The notes beneath the pieces are model-generated. The model had not been told where the DNA came from and searched no databases. It saw only the letters and a program-made list of their open reading frames with translations. A stretch of 53,932 nucleotides of DNA from an uncultured Pelagibacteraceae bacterium (GTDB lineage: Bacteria; Pseudomonadota; Alphaproteobacteria; Pelagibacterales; Pelagibacteraceae), in the NCBI GenBank assembly GCA_902514755.1, contig CABXRY010000006.1, positions 1-53,932 on the forward strand. The letters are read 5' to 3'. The position numbers were made by a program, and so were the translations under genes. This document shows positions 43,589 through 52,542 of this stretch, piece after piece. The stretch's first letter is position 1, and every line of letters begins with the position of its first letter.

Positions 43589-45132
43589 TCTAATACCCTT
43601 GGTGCTATAAATATCAACAACTCTTCAAGCTTATCTTCCTTCTTTTTATATTTTAAAAGGTTTCCAATTACCGGAACATTTCCTAAACCTGGAACTTGCT
43701 CTTTAGCTTTTGATATATTATTGGATTTTATTCCACCAATTACAACAATATCTCCATCAGCAACTAAAAGTTTTGTTATAATTTCCATTTTTGTAATTGG
43801 AGGTTCGTCTTGTGATGTGTCAGCATCATCATTATTTACCTGTATATCTAACAAAACGTTTCCGTCTCCAATAATACTTGGTGTAACTTGAAGTTTTAAA
43901 GCAGCCTCTTTAAATGAAGTTGAAGTTGTTCCTTCAGAAGTTGTTTCATAAGGAATTTCCTTACCTTGTGTAACTGAAGCAGGCTGATTATTTATAGTAA
44001 AGACTTTTGGATTTGAAATTGTCTCTACCATTCCCATTTTCTCAAGAGCTGTAATTTCAGCTTTTAATACTGCGGAACCAGTTTTCTTTAATATTCCAAT
44101 ACCACTTGTAGCACCTGTTGCTGCAAAATTTGTAATTTGATCTTTTGCGACTTGAGCAAGTGCAGCAGAAGTATCATCAAGCGTTCCAGCAGAACTTGTT
44201 GAACCAACTATACCACCTATCTGCTCATCACCTCTCTTATAGTAACCACCTAACCTTGTGCCTAATTGTTTTTCAAATTCAGATGTTGCTTTAACAACAA
44301 ATGCTTCAATTAAAACTTGCTCAGTTTTTATATCAATTTCATTTAATACTTTATCAACTGTATCTAAATCTCTTTCTTTACCTCTAACAATAATTGATCT
44401 GGTTGCTGTTTCTTCTGTAATTTTTATTGGAGAATATGAGTTTTCTCCAGTACTTTTAAATAATTCTTCAATTGTAGTTTTTGCAAGAGCTGGGGATATA
44501 TAATAAAGTCTAAATATTTCTGAAATTATAGGCTCAACACTATCTTCAAGTTCTACTTTATTTTTTACAGCTTGTGCTCTTTCTGATTTATAAGTTTCTT
44601 GAGAAGTCAAAGTCTCAGGTGAATGCACTCTTATCAAATTACTAGTTACATCTATATCTGATGCATAATTCTTCATATCTAATAAAGCTTGAAAAGCTTT
44701 ATCCCATGGGACATCAACTAACTCTGCAGAAATTGCACCCGCTACTTCGTCTCCAACTAAAACGTTAATTTCACCAATTTTTCCCATTAATTTCATAGTC
44801 TCTTTATAATCAAGATTTTTGAATTTTAAGGTTACTCTCTGTTTCAAAGACTTATACTCATCAGGTATCAGCAGATAATTTCTTTGAGTTTCAGAGGTAA
44901 TTTTTCTTCTTTTTTTAATCTTTACACTTTGTCCATCAACTGGTTTTGGGCCCATCTCAAGAGTTTTGGCAATTTCAGCTTTACCCAAAGCTCTCATATC
45001 TTTTTTTATTAAAGGTGTATTGTGTTTAAAAGGCTTATTATATTTTTTTGCAAATTGAGAGTTAGCACAACCACTTAAAACAAATCCTAAGATCATTACA
45101 ATCGACAAATTTAAGAGTTTTCTAGTATTCAT
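43585..45132 (-). CDS. type IV pilus secretin, MshL/PilQ-type lipoprotein
   Basis: I choose the ATG at 45132 (515 residues), giving lipoprotein signal FVLSGC with Cys22. An STN-type domain follows (KNLDYKETMKLMGKIGEINV), then N1 and the secretin domain, which ends in GGIKSNNISKAKEQVPGLGN, VPVIGNLLKYKKKEDKLEEL and LIFIAPRVL. The lipidated start is typical of the MshL subfamily. It forms the outer-membrane ring. It overlaps pilP by 11 bases. Confidence 0.92.
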   Translation of the reverse strand: MNTRKLLNLSIVMILGFVLSGCANSQFAKKYNKPFKHNTPLIKKDMRALGKAEIAKTLEMGPKPVDGQSVKIKKRRKITSETQRNYLLIPDEYKSLKQRVTLKFKNLDYKETMKLMGKIGEINVLVGDEVAGAISAELVDVPWDKAFQALLDMKNYASDIDVTSNLIRVHSPETLTSQETYKSERAQAVKNKVELEDSVEPIISEIFRLYYISPALAKTTIEELFKSTGENSYSPIKITEETATRSIIVRGKERDLDTVDKVLNEIDIKTEQVLIEAFVVKATSEFEKQLGTRLGGYYKRGDEQIGGIVGSTSSAGTLDDTSAALAQVAKDQITNFAATGATSGIGILKKTGSAVLKAEITALEKMGMVETISNPKVFTINNQPASVTQGKEIPYETTSEGTTSTSFKEAALKLQVTPSIIGDGNVLLDIQVNNDDADTSQDEPPITKMEIITKLLVADGDIVVIGGIKSNNISKAKEQVPGLGNVPVIGNLLKYKKKEDKLEELLIFIAPRVLD

Positions 45133-45592
45133 CTGCCTCTCTAATCTGATTATTAAAATCAATAATAATAAAAGACTTATCTTCTTTTTCAAAGATAGCT
45201 TCCGTTAATCTTAAATCTATAAATTTTATTTTTCCTAAATACTGATTAAGATTTAAAGTAATAACATCTCCTGATGTATTTGTTAAACTTATATAACTTT
45301 CATCTTTACCTGAAATTAAACCTGACAATTTAAAATTGTACAAACTCATTTCGTCTCTCTCTTCACCAGTTTCTGGATTAACTGTTGAGCTGCCCATTCC
45401 TTCATTTCCTGCAAATGGATCATTAAGAGGAACTTCATCCTCATCTACTTGGTTTTGTTTGCTTTCAATTTCTTTAGTAATTTCTTTTGCTTTTTCTACT
45501 AATTCAGTATTAGTGCTATGATTATCTGCATATACTTTTCCTGATAATAAAAACAGTACGGTTATAAAAAAAAGTTTTTTAAAAGAATTCAT
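45122..45592 (-). CDS. pilP: PilP-like pilus assembly protein
   Basis: 156 residues with a signal sequence (FFITVLFLLSGKVYA). It has the PilP landmarks DPFAG, then MSLYNFKLSGLISGKDESYI, the repeated VITLNLNQYLGKIKF and IDLRLTEAIFE. PilP bridges inner-membrane PilN/O to the secretin. It overlaps pilO by 14 bases. Confidence 0.82.
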   Translation of the reverse strand: MNSFKKLFFITVLFLLSGKVYADNHSTNTELVEKAKEITKEIESKQNQVDEDEVPLNDPFAGNEGMGSSTVNPETGEERDEMSLYNFKLSGLISGKDESYISLTNTSGDVITLNLNQYLGKIKFIDLRLTEAIFEKEDKSFIIIDFNNQIREADEY

Positions 45593-46229
45593 CAGGTATA
45601 CCTACTATTGTTAATTCTCCTTGTGCAATAATCGCTCCAGTTGAATCGTTTTGTACAACACTTATAGTCTCCTTGTCAAAGTTTAACATTTTGCTTGATT
45701 TAGCTATAGATCTCTTAAACTTGATATATCCAAGGAAATTACCTTTAATCTCATATTCAACAGGTATTTTATAATATGAAATATCTGTTTTGTTCAATAA
45801 CTCCTCCGCCTGTTGAGCTACTCCACTTTTTAAAACTGGTTTAGGTTTTTTCTTTTGAATTTTAGAAATAGTTAAACCATTTACACCAGCATACTTACTT
45901 AAGCTTTGATATAATCCTTCAACTTCCTCTTTAGAATGAAATAACGTAGAGCTTTTTTTAAACTCAGGCTCAAGTTTTTTTAATCTCTTTTTATTTAAAA
46001 TAATTTCATTTTCAAATTGAACAATTTCATTTTGCTTTAAAACTTTTTCATTATAAAGAGCTTTTTTATTTTTAACGATTGGATTTAAAATAGCATAATA
46101 ACCAATTAAAAAAATAATAATTGCTGCAAAACCAATCCCAAATTTAATTAATGTTTTTTTATCAATTGCTTTAAGCTTTTCTTTTAAATCACCAACTTTA
46201 ATATTTTTTAAATCTATGTTTAAATCCAT
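45579..46229 (-). CDS. pilO: PilO-like pilus assembly protein
   Basis: The ATG at 46229 (216 residues) overlaps the fused pilMN stop as TAATG; an ATG 7 codons earlier is possible. There is one membrane helix (IKFGIGFAAIIIFLIGYYAI) after a short N-tail, a coiled coil (NEKVLKQNEIVQFENEIILN) and the C-terminal ferredoxin-like part with VNGLTISKIQKKKPK and YEIKGNFLGYIKFKRSI. It forms the inner-membrane alignment complex with PilN. Confidence 0.85.
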   Translation of the reverse strand: MDLNIDLKNIKVGDLKEKLKAIDKKTLIKFGIGFAAIIIFLIGYYAILNPIVKNKKALYNEKVLKQNEIVQFENEIILNKKRLKKLEPEFKKSSTLFHSKEEVEGLYQSLSKYAGVNGLTISKIQKKKPKPVLKSGVAQQAEELLNKTDISYYKIPVEYEIKGNFLGYIKFKRSIAKSSKMLNFDKETISVVQNDSTGAIIAQGELTIVGIPDEFF

Positions 46230-47944
46230 TATGCGCTCTCCAATATACAAGCTACAACAAACCCTTTCATGGTGGGAGCATTTTGTGATTGCCCATCAGG
46301 AAGTGTCATTGTTGCTAATGATGCTTGCTTAATTAATTTTTTATTATTTAAATTACTTATTAATTTTAAGATATCTTGGTCACTAAAAGCTGAGCCTTTT
46401 ATGACGATTTGACTTGAGCCATTATACTCAACTGATTCAAACTTAACTCTTTTTGGCACTGCAGAGGCAATTTGAGCCAATACTCTAAAACTTGCAGTTT
46501 TGTTTGACTTAATCGATTTACTAATCTTAAGTGACTTTAAAATTATACCTACATCTTTTTCTAGTTTATTTTTTTCAAGAGTTCTAAGCTCATGAGTTTG
46601 AACGATTTCATCATAATCTACTAACTTTCCATTTAATTCTTTGATTTGCCAAAATGATAATCCAAACAATGCTACATAGATTAATGAAACAACTCCAATT
46701 ACACCTTTGAATGCAAAATTTGAAAACACTTTTGCTTTCTTTTGAGCCATCATGCTGTCTCTATTAGGCAGTAGGTTAATATTTTTTACTGCTGTCACAA
46801 ATTTGTAATAACCAAAAACATCCAACTTTCTAAATGCTAAACCAATCACTGTTGAAAAATATGATCTATTTTGATAATTTACACTTTCTTCTAATTGTGC
46901 AGGAACTTTAATTTCTTTAATTGGATCTAATAAATCAAAACCAGTATTAGCTAAACTTTTTCTAAAAGTTTCAAGATAAGTATCAACATTAGTTAAGTTA
47001 GAGACAACTTTTAAATTTCTAATTCTTTTTTCATATTTTGTTTCAAAATCTTGTATCGCTTGTTTAACTTGAGTCACATACCTTCTAACTAGAGCATCCA
47101 TGTCTTCTTGGTTGTCAGAATTTAAAAGCGTATTTCTATCTTGGCCTCTTATAAATATATCGGTAATAATTGGATTGTTTTCATATAAAATCATTACATA
47201 ATTTTCATCCAATCCAAATTCTAGAACTGCAGTAAGATTACTCTCTTCAATTGATCCACCAAGCTGATTGATTTGGTCAACAGCAGACTTTAGTGCAAAA
47301 CATTTCACATCAATAATTACTGCATTTAAACCACCTTTTTTGATGATTGATGTATAGCTATTAATATCTGAAAGTTTTGAAGCAACGAATAAGATATCCA
47401 TAGTATTTCCGGTAGAGTCTCTATTTATAACTTGATGAAAAACAGAATAATCATTTAGATTATCAGTTAGTTGAACTAAATTTTCCCAAAGAGAATCTGT
47501 ATCAATTGCTTTATTCAATTCTTCGTCAGTCATTAAAGGTGCTGTTACTACTCTGATAATTGCGCTTGTAACTGGGATTGCAATTGCAGCATTTGATGTT
47601 TGTATTTTAGATTTTTGTAAAGCAATTTGTAATTGTTCCCCGTACTTGTCTGGTTCATCTAATACACTTGAATTTGAGTCTGAATCTTCAATTTTATGGG
47701 TAAAAAATTTTTCTAAAACCCACTTATTTGATTTGTCAGTCGATAATTGAGCTAACCTAATTTCAGTAGGAGTTAACTCTACTCCAACTATTTCTTCTCC
47801 TTGAACTGCAGATTTTCCTAACCTGTTTTTAAAAAATTTACTAAAAAATCCCTCTTTCTTTTTTGTATCTTGAGCTTTTGGGACAGGTGTTCCCTCATCA
47901 CCTTTCGGTTTTTTTTTAAAAAGATTAGCAAAAGGATTTTTCAT
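46229..47944 (-). CDS. fused PilM-PilN pilus assembly protein
   Basis: 571 residues. Residues about 55-370 form an actin-like PilM (VGVELTPTEIRLAQLSTDKS, NAAIAIPVTSAIIRVVT, TAVLEFGLDENYVMILYEN). Residues about 385-571 are PilN: the conserved N-x-NLLP in INLLPNRDS, a membrane helix (about 410-432), a coiled coil and a small C-terminal domain (VKFESVEYNGSSQIVIKGSA). In most bacteria PilM and PilN are separate; here PilM binds its PilN tail in cis. No stop or frame change lies between the parts. Confidence 0.85.
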   Translation of the reverse strand: MKNPFANLFKKKPKGDEGTPVPKAQDTKKKEGFFSKFFKNRLGKSAVQGEEIVGVELTPTEIRLAQLSTDKSNKWVLEKFFTHKIEDSDSNSSVLDEPDKYGEQLQIALQKSKIQTSNAAIAIPVTSAIIRVVTAPLMTDEELNKAIDTDSLWENLVQLTDNLNDYSVFHQVINRDSTGNTMDILFVASKLSDINSYTSIIKKGGLNAVIIDVKCFALKSAVDQINQLGGSIEESNLTAVLEFGLDENYVMILYENNPIITDIFIRGQDRNTLLNSDNQEDMDALVRRYVTQVKQAIQDFETKYEKRIRNLKVVSNLTNVDTYLETFRKSLANTGFDLLDPIKEIKVPAQLEESVNYQNRSYFSTVIGLAFRKLDVFGYYKFVTAVKNINLLPNRDSMMAQKKAKVFSNFAFKGVIGVVSLIYVALFGLSFWQIKELNGKLVDYDEIVQTHELRTLEKNKLEKDVGIILKSLKISKSIKSNKTASFRVLAQIASAVPKRVKFESVEYNGSSQIVIKGSAFSDQDILKLISNLNNKKLIKQASLATMTLPDGQSQNAPTMKGFVVACILESA

Positions 47945-48093
47945 ATAATCATTATAAGTTTAGCTATCATTATAATATAATATTAATTAATCAACTAATA
48001 CTCGAATTTAATATCTTTGTGTTTATTATGGGGTAAATTATTATTTTAAGAGTTAATTATTTAAAAAATGTAGTACTAAAGTTAATAAAACTT

Positions 48094-49110
48094 ATGTTTG
48101 AAAAATTAGAAGAACTTGCAAAAAATAATAAGAAGATTTCAGATTTTCATATTAGATCTGGATCTCCTTTAGCATATAGACAAACTGGTGAGATTATAAA
48201 AGTAGCTGACACTAATGTTACGGCTCAAGATTTAAAAGATTTGATATCCATGAACTGCAATGAAGCTGAGACTGCAAGATTTAATGAAACTCACGAACTA
48301 GACTCTGCGGTAATGTTAAGTGGTTTAAGATTTAGAGCAAACTTTTATAAAACAATAAATGGTCCAGCTGCAGTTCTTAGAAGAGTTGAAAGTAAAATTC
48401 CGGATATGGATCAATTTAATTTACCTCAAGCGTTGTATGATATCGTAGATTTTCATAAAGGTTTAGTTTTAGTAACAGGACCTACTGGATCAGGAAAATC
48501 TACAACTCTTGCAGCAATCGTAAATGAGATTAATAAAACAAGAACATCAAATATCATAACTGTTGAAGATCCGGTAGAATTTATACATAAAGACAATCAA
48601 AGTATTGTCTCACATAGAGAGGTTGGAAAACAAACTCAATCATTTTCAGCAGCTTTAAAAGCGGCATTAAGAGAAGACCCAGATGTTATATTAGTTGGAG
48701 AGATGAGAGATCTCGAAACTATTAGTTTGGCTTTAACGGCGGCTGAAACAGGGCACTTAGTTTTTGGAACTTTGCACACAAGTGGTGCACCAAGCACAAT
48801 TAATAGAATTATTGATGTATTTCCTCCTGAACAACAGGAACAAATTCGTGCACAAATTTCAACTTCATTAAAAATGGTAGTTACTCAAAGATTACTTAAA
48901 ACTAGAGATGGTCAAGGTAGAGTTGGTGCATTTGAAATAATGAAGTGTACTCCACCAGTTCAAAACTTAATTAGAGAAGCAAAAATTCATCAAATTCCAA
49001 GTATCATGCAAACAGCAGTTAGAGATGGTATGATTACAATGGAAAAATCTCTGGAGGAATTGGTTAAATCAGGTAAAATAGATCCAGGTGCAGCAAAATC
49101 AGGACATTAA
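48094..49110 (+). CDS. pilT: type IV pilus retraction ATPase PilT
   Basis: 338 residues. It shows ISDFHIRSGSPLAYRQTGEI, Walker A VTGPTGSGKSTTL (about 127-137), VEDPVEFIHKDNQSIV, Walker B VILVGEMRDLETI, GHLVFGTLHTSGAPSTI, and the C-terminal QNLIREAKIHQIPSIMQT, the AIRNLIRE motif of PilT. It powers retraction. First gene of the plus-strand pilus block. Confidence 0.94.
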   Translation: MFEKLEELAKNNKKISDFHIRSGSPLAYRQTGEIIKVADTNVTAQDLKDLISMNCNEAETARFNETHELDSAVMLSGLRFRANFYKTINGPAAVLRRVESKIPDMDQFNLPQALYDIVDFHKGLVLVTGPTGSGKSTTLAAIVNEINKTRTSNIITVEDPVEFIHKDNQSIVSHREVGKQTQSFSAALKAALREDPDVILVGEMRDLETISLALTAAETGHLVFGTLHTSGAPSTINRIIDVFPPEQQEQIRAQISTSLKMVVTQRLLKTRDGQGRVGAFEIMKCTPPVQNLIREAKIHQIPSIMQTAVRDGMITMEKSLEELVKSGKIDPGAAKSGH

Positions 49111-49804
49111 AGGTTTTACTCTTTTAGAATTATTGGTTGTAATTACTCTTGTTGCAATCATCTCAGCGGTTGCGTATCCAAATTTCTCATCATGGAAAAA
49201 AGAGAGAGAAGTAAGATCAGCAACGGAAAAAATTGCAGGAATGATTTCAAATGTTGCAACACAAACACAAAGAGGAAATTTTTCTTACTCTCAATTTTGG
49301 GTTCTACCAGTGCCAAATCAAAGCACAGTTTTTTTTACTAAAGGAATGAAAAAAAATAATTTTACATCACTAATAAACTCTGGAGCGACACCAACTTGTA
49401 GAAGAGTTCAAAATGGTCACTGGGATAGTTTAAATGATAAATCAATAAATATCTTAGGAACTACATTTAGAGATTATTATGAAGTTTATGATCCAGAGTC
49501 TGGTATTGATAGTATTGAAGTTGCAACACACTTAAGTCTAGATTCTGCTATTTGTTTTGGAACTAATGGAAGTTACTATAAAGCTGTTAATGGTTTATCA
49601 AAAGGAGGTAATACTAATATTAATTTAGAAGGTGCACCAACTGCTAATTACATAATTATCTGCACTTTAGATAATGCTAAAGCATTTGGCCAAAAATGCC
49701 CAAGAAAATTAGGACTTGAAAAACCAGCGTATTTGGTGAAATGGTCAAGATTTGGTAACGTTACCAAATATAAATGGAGTGGAAGTGATTGGAATAGACA
49801 GTAA
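49088..49804 (+). CDS. GspH/FimU-like minor pilin
   Basis: 238 residues. Prepilin cut site DIKGFTLLELLVVITLVAII (G|F, E5) with hydrophobic helix, then a GspH-like soluble part (REVRSATEKIAGMISNVATQ). The GTG start at 49088 lies inside pilT (23-base overlap), giving a 7-residue leader before the cut. Upstream position in the minor pilin set fits FimU/GspH. Confidence 0.85.
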   Translation: MQQNQDIKGFTLLELLVVITLVAIISAVAYPNFSSWKKEREVRSATEKIAGMISNVATQTQRGNFSYSQFWVLPVPNQSTVFFTKGMKKNNFTSLINSGATPTCRRVQNGHWDSLNDKSINILGTTFRDYYEVYDPESGIDSIEVATHLSLDSAICFGTNGSYYKAVNGLSKGGNTNINLEGAPTANYIIICTLDNAKAFGQKCPRKLGLEKPAYLVKWSRFGNVTKYKWSGSDWNRQ

Positions 49805-50396
49805 AAAAATAAAGCAAAAAGGAATTACTCTTATAGAGGCTTTAATTTCAACAGCAATTGTAGGCATAGGATTTATAGCTGTATTTCAAATGGTTAACTA
49901 TTCAGTTACCTCAATAGATGTGTCTGGTGAGAGAACAAAAACAAATTATTTATCCTCAATGATTGCTGAAGATTTAATCGGAGATCGATTTACTCAAATT
50001 AAAGTTGGTGGCACTGATAAAAAGGTTTACGAATATTTAGCAGATAATACCAAGCAAAATAAATATGCTTGGAAAAGAACCCCTTCATTAAATTCAAATA
50101 AAAAATGTAAGCAAGAAACAGGAAGTCCTTATAAAACTAGTGATGTCGCTATTACTAATAAAGAGCACAAATGGAATCATAGATTTTCAAAAAGAATTAA
50201 ATGTCGAGGGGTTAAAGATATTAAAGAGTTAAAAGTTTATGAAAGCTGCAGAAATAATGTCAAAGTTGATGGAAAAACTAGAGTTAATTGTCATTATAGT
50301 AATAAATTCCTATGGAATAAACATTACTTTGGTCGTATGGAAGTAAAATTAAATAACGGCAACAAGAGTAAAATTTTATATTTCCGAATAAAATAA
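49785..50396 (+). CDS. PilV-like minor pilin
   Basis: A GTG start at 49785, preceded by GGAG, gives about 203 residues; a TTG 11 codons earlier is less likely. The leader ends KQKGITLIEALISTAIVGIG, with G|I cut and the +5 Glu (the residue after G is I, an accepted variant). The soluble part is basic with several Cys. Second minor pilin in the series. Confidence 0.8.
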   Translation: MIGIDSKKIKQKGITLIEALISTAIVGIGFIAVFQMVNYSVTSIDVSGERTKTNYLSSMIAEDLIGDRFTQIKVGGTDKKVYEYLADNTKQNKYAWKRTPSLNSNKKCKQETGSPYKTSDVAITNKEHKWNHRFSKRIKCRGVKDIKELKVYESCRNNVKVDGKTRVNCHYSNKFLWNKHYFGRMEVKLNNGNKSKILYFRIK

Positions 50397-51190
50397 TGAA
50401 AAAGAAAAAATCATCAATAGCTGGTGTAACTTTAGTTGAGATATTAATTGGTATTGTCATATCAATGATCATGATGGCAGCAATGTTCACATCATATCAG
50501 GCAGTGAACAATAGCTATTCACAAGTAATAGACCGAGCAAAGATTAGTCAAACTGGTCGAAATATTTTAGGAATGATTGTAAAAGACATTAGACTGGCTG
50601 GCTTTAAATATTTTGATGATATTAGCAAAACACCAACAAATTATGTTCCGATTTATATCACTAAAGCCTCTGGAACTGGATGTGATAAACTTGATATCAT
50701 GTACTCTGATCGAAGAGTAAAACCTGGATCCTCTCCTAAAACATATGAATACACAACTTATAAAATTACTTATGAATGCAAAGCTTCTAACATTGTTGAT
50801 AAAAAAACAAAATTAAAAATAAATGCATTTGCAATTTTTAAATCAAAAAGTAAATGGAGTGGAAGTAATTGGGTAGCTCCTGCAACTTCTACTGATGATT
50901 TAATTTATAAAGATGAAATGATTGTTGATCACGTCCAAGATTTCATTCTGCTTCCAATTGATGAAAAGGGAAAGATAATTGATCCAGCACCAACTACTTT
51001 AACAGGTAGTAATAAAATTAAGGTAGTTGATATAATGATGTCGTTTAGATCACAAAGTCAATTTTATAAAAAAGATAAATCATTTGAAAGTTTATCTTTA
51101 GGAAAAAAAAGTTCTAAACAATTTAATGATAGATTTTTGAGAGAACAAATTATTGTTTCTGCTCATACAAGGAATATGGGGTTACAATGA
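50396..51190 (+). CDS. PilW-like minor pilin
   Basis: 264 residues. Prepilin region SSIAGVTLVEILIGIVISMI (G|V, +5 Glu) then a hydrophobic helix and the PilW-type NILGMIVKDIRLAGFKYFDD. ATG overlaps the PilV-like stop (TAATG). Matches PilW size. Confidence 0.88.
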   Translation: MKKKKSSIAGVTLVEILIGIVISMIMMAAMFTSYQAVNNSYSQVIDRAKISQTGRNILGMIVKDIRLAGFKYFDDISKTPTNYVPIYITKASGTGCDKLDIMYSDRRVKPGSSPKTYEYTTYKITYECKASNIVDKKTKLKINAFAIFKSKSKWSGSNWVAPATSTDDLIYKDEMIVDHVQDFILLPIDEKGKIIDPAPTTLTGSNKIKVVDIMMSFRSQSQFYKKDKSFESLSLGKKSSKQFNDRFLREQIIVSAHTRNMGLQ

Positions 51191-51933
51191 TTAAAAACCA
51201 AAAAGGTTTTGCAATGGTTTTAGCATTAGTGCTTTTATTAGCAATGTCATTAATGGGTGGTGCTTTAATATTAATTGCATCAGGCGACCACCAAGGGAAT
51301 AATGACAGTGACCAATACCAACAAACTTTTTATGCAGCTGAAATGGGACTTTTGGATGGTGAACAATATATTTTAAATCAAAAAAATGGGCCTTGGGACT
51401 CATCGACTAATGCAAGAAATTTAGCAAAAAGTAATTTGCCAGAAAAAAATACTAAAAAGTTTACAGGAGATATGGATCCAAAAAATTACTCCAAAAAAGG
51501 TAAATTTGATTACAGATTAACTAGCACTAAAAAAAGATCAAAAAAATTTTTAGATACATCGGATACTTGTTTTAAAAGTTTTAAAGATATCGATAAAGAT
51601 GATTTTTATGTAATTAAAGACGAGAATAATTTAAATGTTGCTCGCAGCATGAATGTAGGTGTACTTCTGGAAAACTCTTTTGCATCAGGAGGCACTGCTG
51701 AAGAAAAATTAGAAGCTACCAGAATGAAAAAATTTTATTACGAATACTTCATTGAAAGAATTGGAGCTGCTAACGTGCAATTAGTTGGATCCAGTATTAA
51801 ATCAACTGCAACCGATGCCTCTAAAAACGGTTTAGCTTATCGAATTTATTCCTGCGGCATATATGGTGAAGATGGTGACAAAAATAAGATGATTGTTTCT
51901 CTAGAAAGTGTGGTGGTTGTTCCAAAAAACTAG
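51187..51933 (+). CDS. PilX-like minor pilin / pilus assembly protein
   Basis: 248 residues with NQKGFAMVLALVLLLAMSLM, a PilX N-terminal hydrophobic helix that lacks the usual +5 Glu, and FYAAEMGLLDGEQYILNQ, typical of PilX. It overlaps PilW-like by ATGA. Fourth minor pilin. Confidence 0.85.
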   Translation: MIKNQKGFAMVLALVLLLAMSLMGGALILIASGDHQGNNDSDQYQQTFYAAEMGLLDGEQYILNQKNGPWDSSTNARNLAKSNLPEKNTKKFTGDMDPKNYSKKGKFDYRLTSTKKRSKKFLDTSDTCFKSFKDIDKDDFYVIKDENNLNVARSMNVGVLLENSFASGGTAEEKLEATRMKKFYYEYFIERIGAANVQLVGSSIKSTATDASKNGLAYRIYSCGIYGEDGDKNKMIVSLESVVVVPKN

Positions 51934-52008
51934 AGTTTTATGTGACCTATAATGACTATTAAAATAATAGACCAATAATTAAAAAATTATTATGATGATT
52001 GAATTAAA

Positions 52009-52542
52009 ATGAAAAAAATTATACTTATTTTATTCATCTCTTTAATAAGCATTTCTGCAAATGCAGCTTGTAAATTTGATTTAGATTTTGGTGATGATGC
52101 TTCAAGAGTTTTAGATAAATATGGTCCGCCAATGCCAGAAATGTTCGAGGAACTTTCATTTATTCCAGTTTCAGCTGATGATGTGTGTCCCAATCAAAAT
52201 TTAAAAGATATTGCAATTGAATATCGTTTCTTAAATGAAAAATTAGCAGCAATTAATTTAATTGTTTTAAATGATGAAAAAAATTCAGCTTCAGAAAAAT
52301 TAACTTTAATGAAATATGCGAAAAGAGTTTATGGAGATTTTGATACGGGTCAAAACCCAAAAGCTTATGTTGGTTTTGAAGTGTTTGAGAAAAATAATTA
52401 TTATGTAGTTTATCAAAAATTAGTTGAAGACAAAATGATCAATGAGCAACTTTATATTTCAACCGATGAATATGATCAATTGCTTGGTGAGATTTATAAC
52501 AAAGCTGAAGAAGAAATGGATACAGGACCTAAGGAAAATTAA
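52009..52542 (+). CDS. secreted protein of unknown function in the minor pilin operon
   Basis: 177 residues with signal peptide IILILFISLISISANA. The mature protein is acidic with two Cys (AACKFD and DVCPNQ). No domain recognised. It sits between the PilX-like gene (75-base gap) and the PilY1-like gene (TAATG overlap), so it is likely part of the pilus tip or adhesin system, in place of the PilE/PilY2 position. Confidence 0.75.
   Translation: MKKIILILFISLISISANAACKFDLDFGDDASRVLDKYGPPMPEMFEELSFIPVSADDVCPNQNLKDIAIEYRFLNEKLAAINLIVLNDEKNSASEKLTLMKYAKRVYGDFDTGQNPKAYVGFEVFEKNNYYVVYQKLVEDKMINEQLYISTDEYDQLLGEIYNKAEEEMDTGPKEN

Noticed and set aside
47945-48093. Repeated 10-mer ATCATTATAA (47948-47957 and 47966-47975) between pilMN and pilT
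   Set aside because: Two A+T-only-like copies 18 bases apart are easily explained by composition; no palindrome or other sign of an operator.
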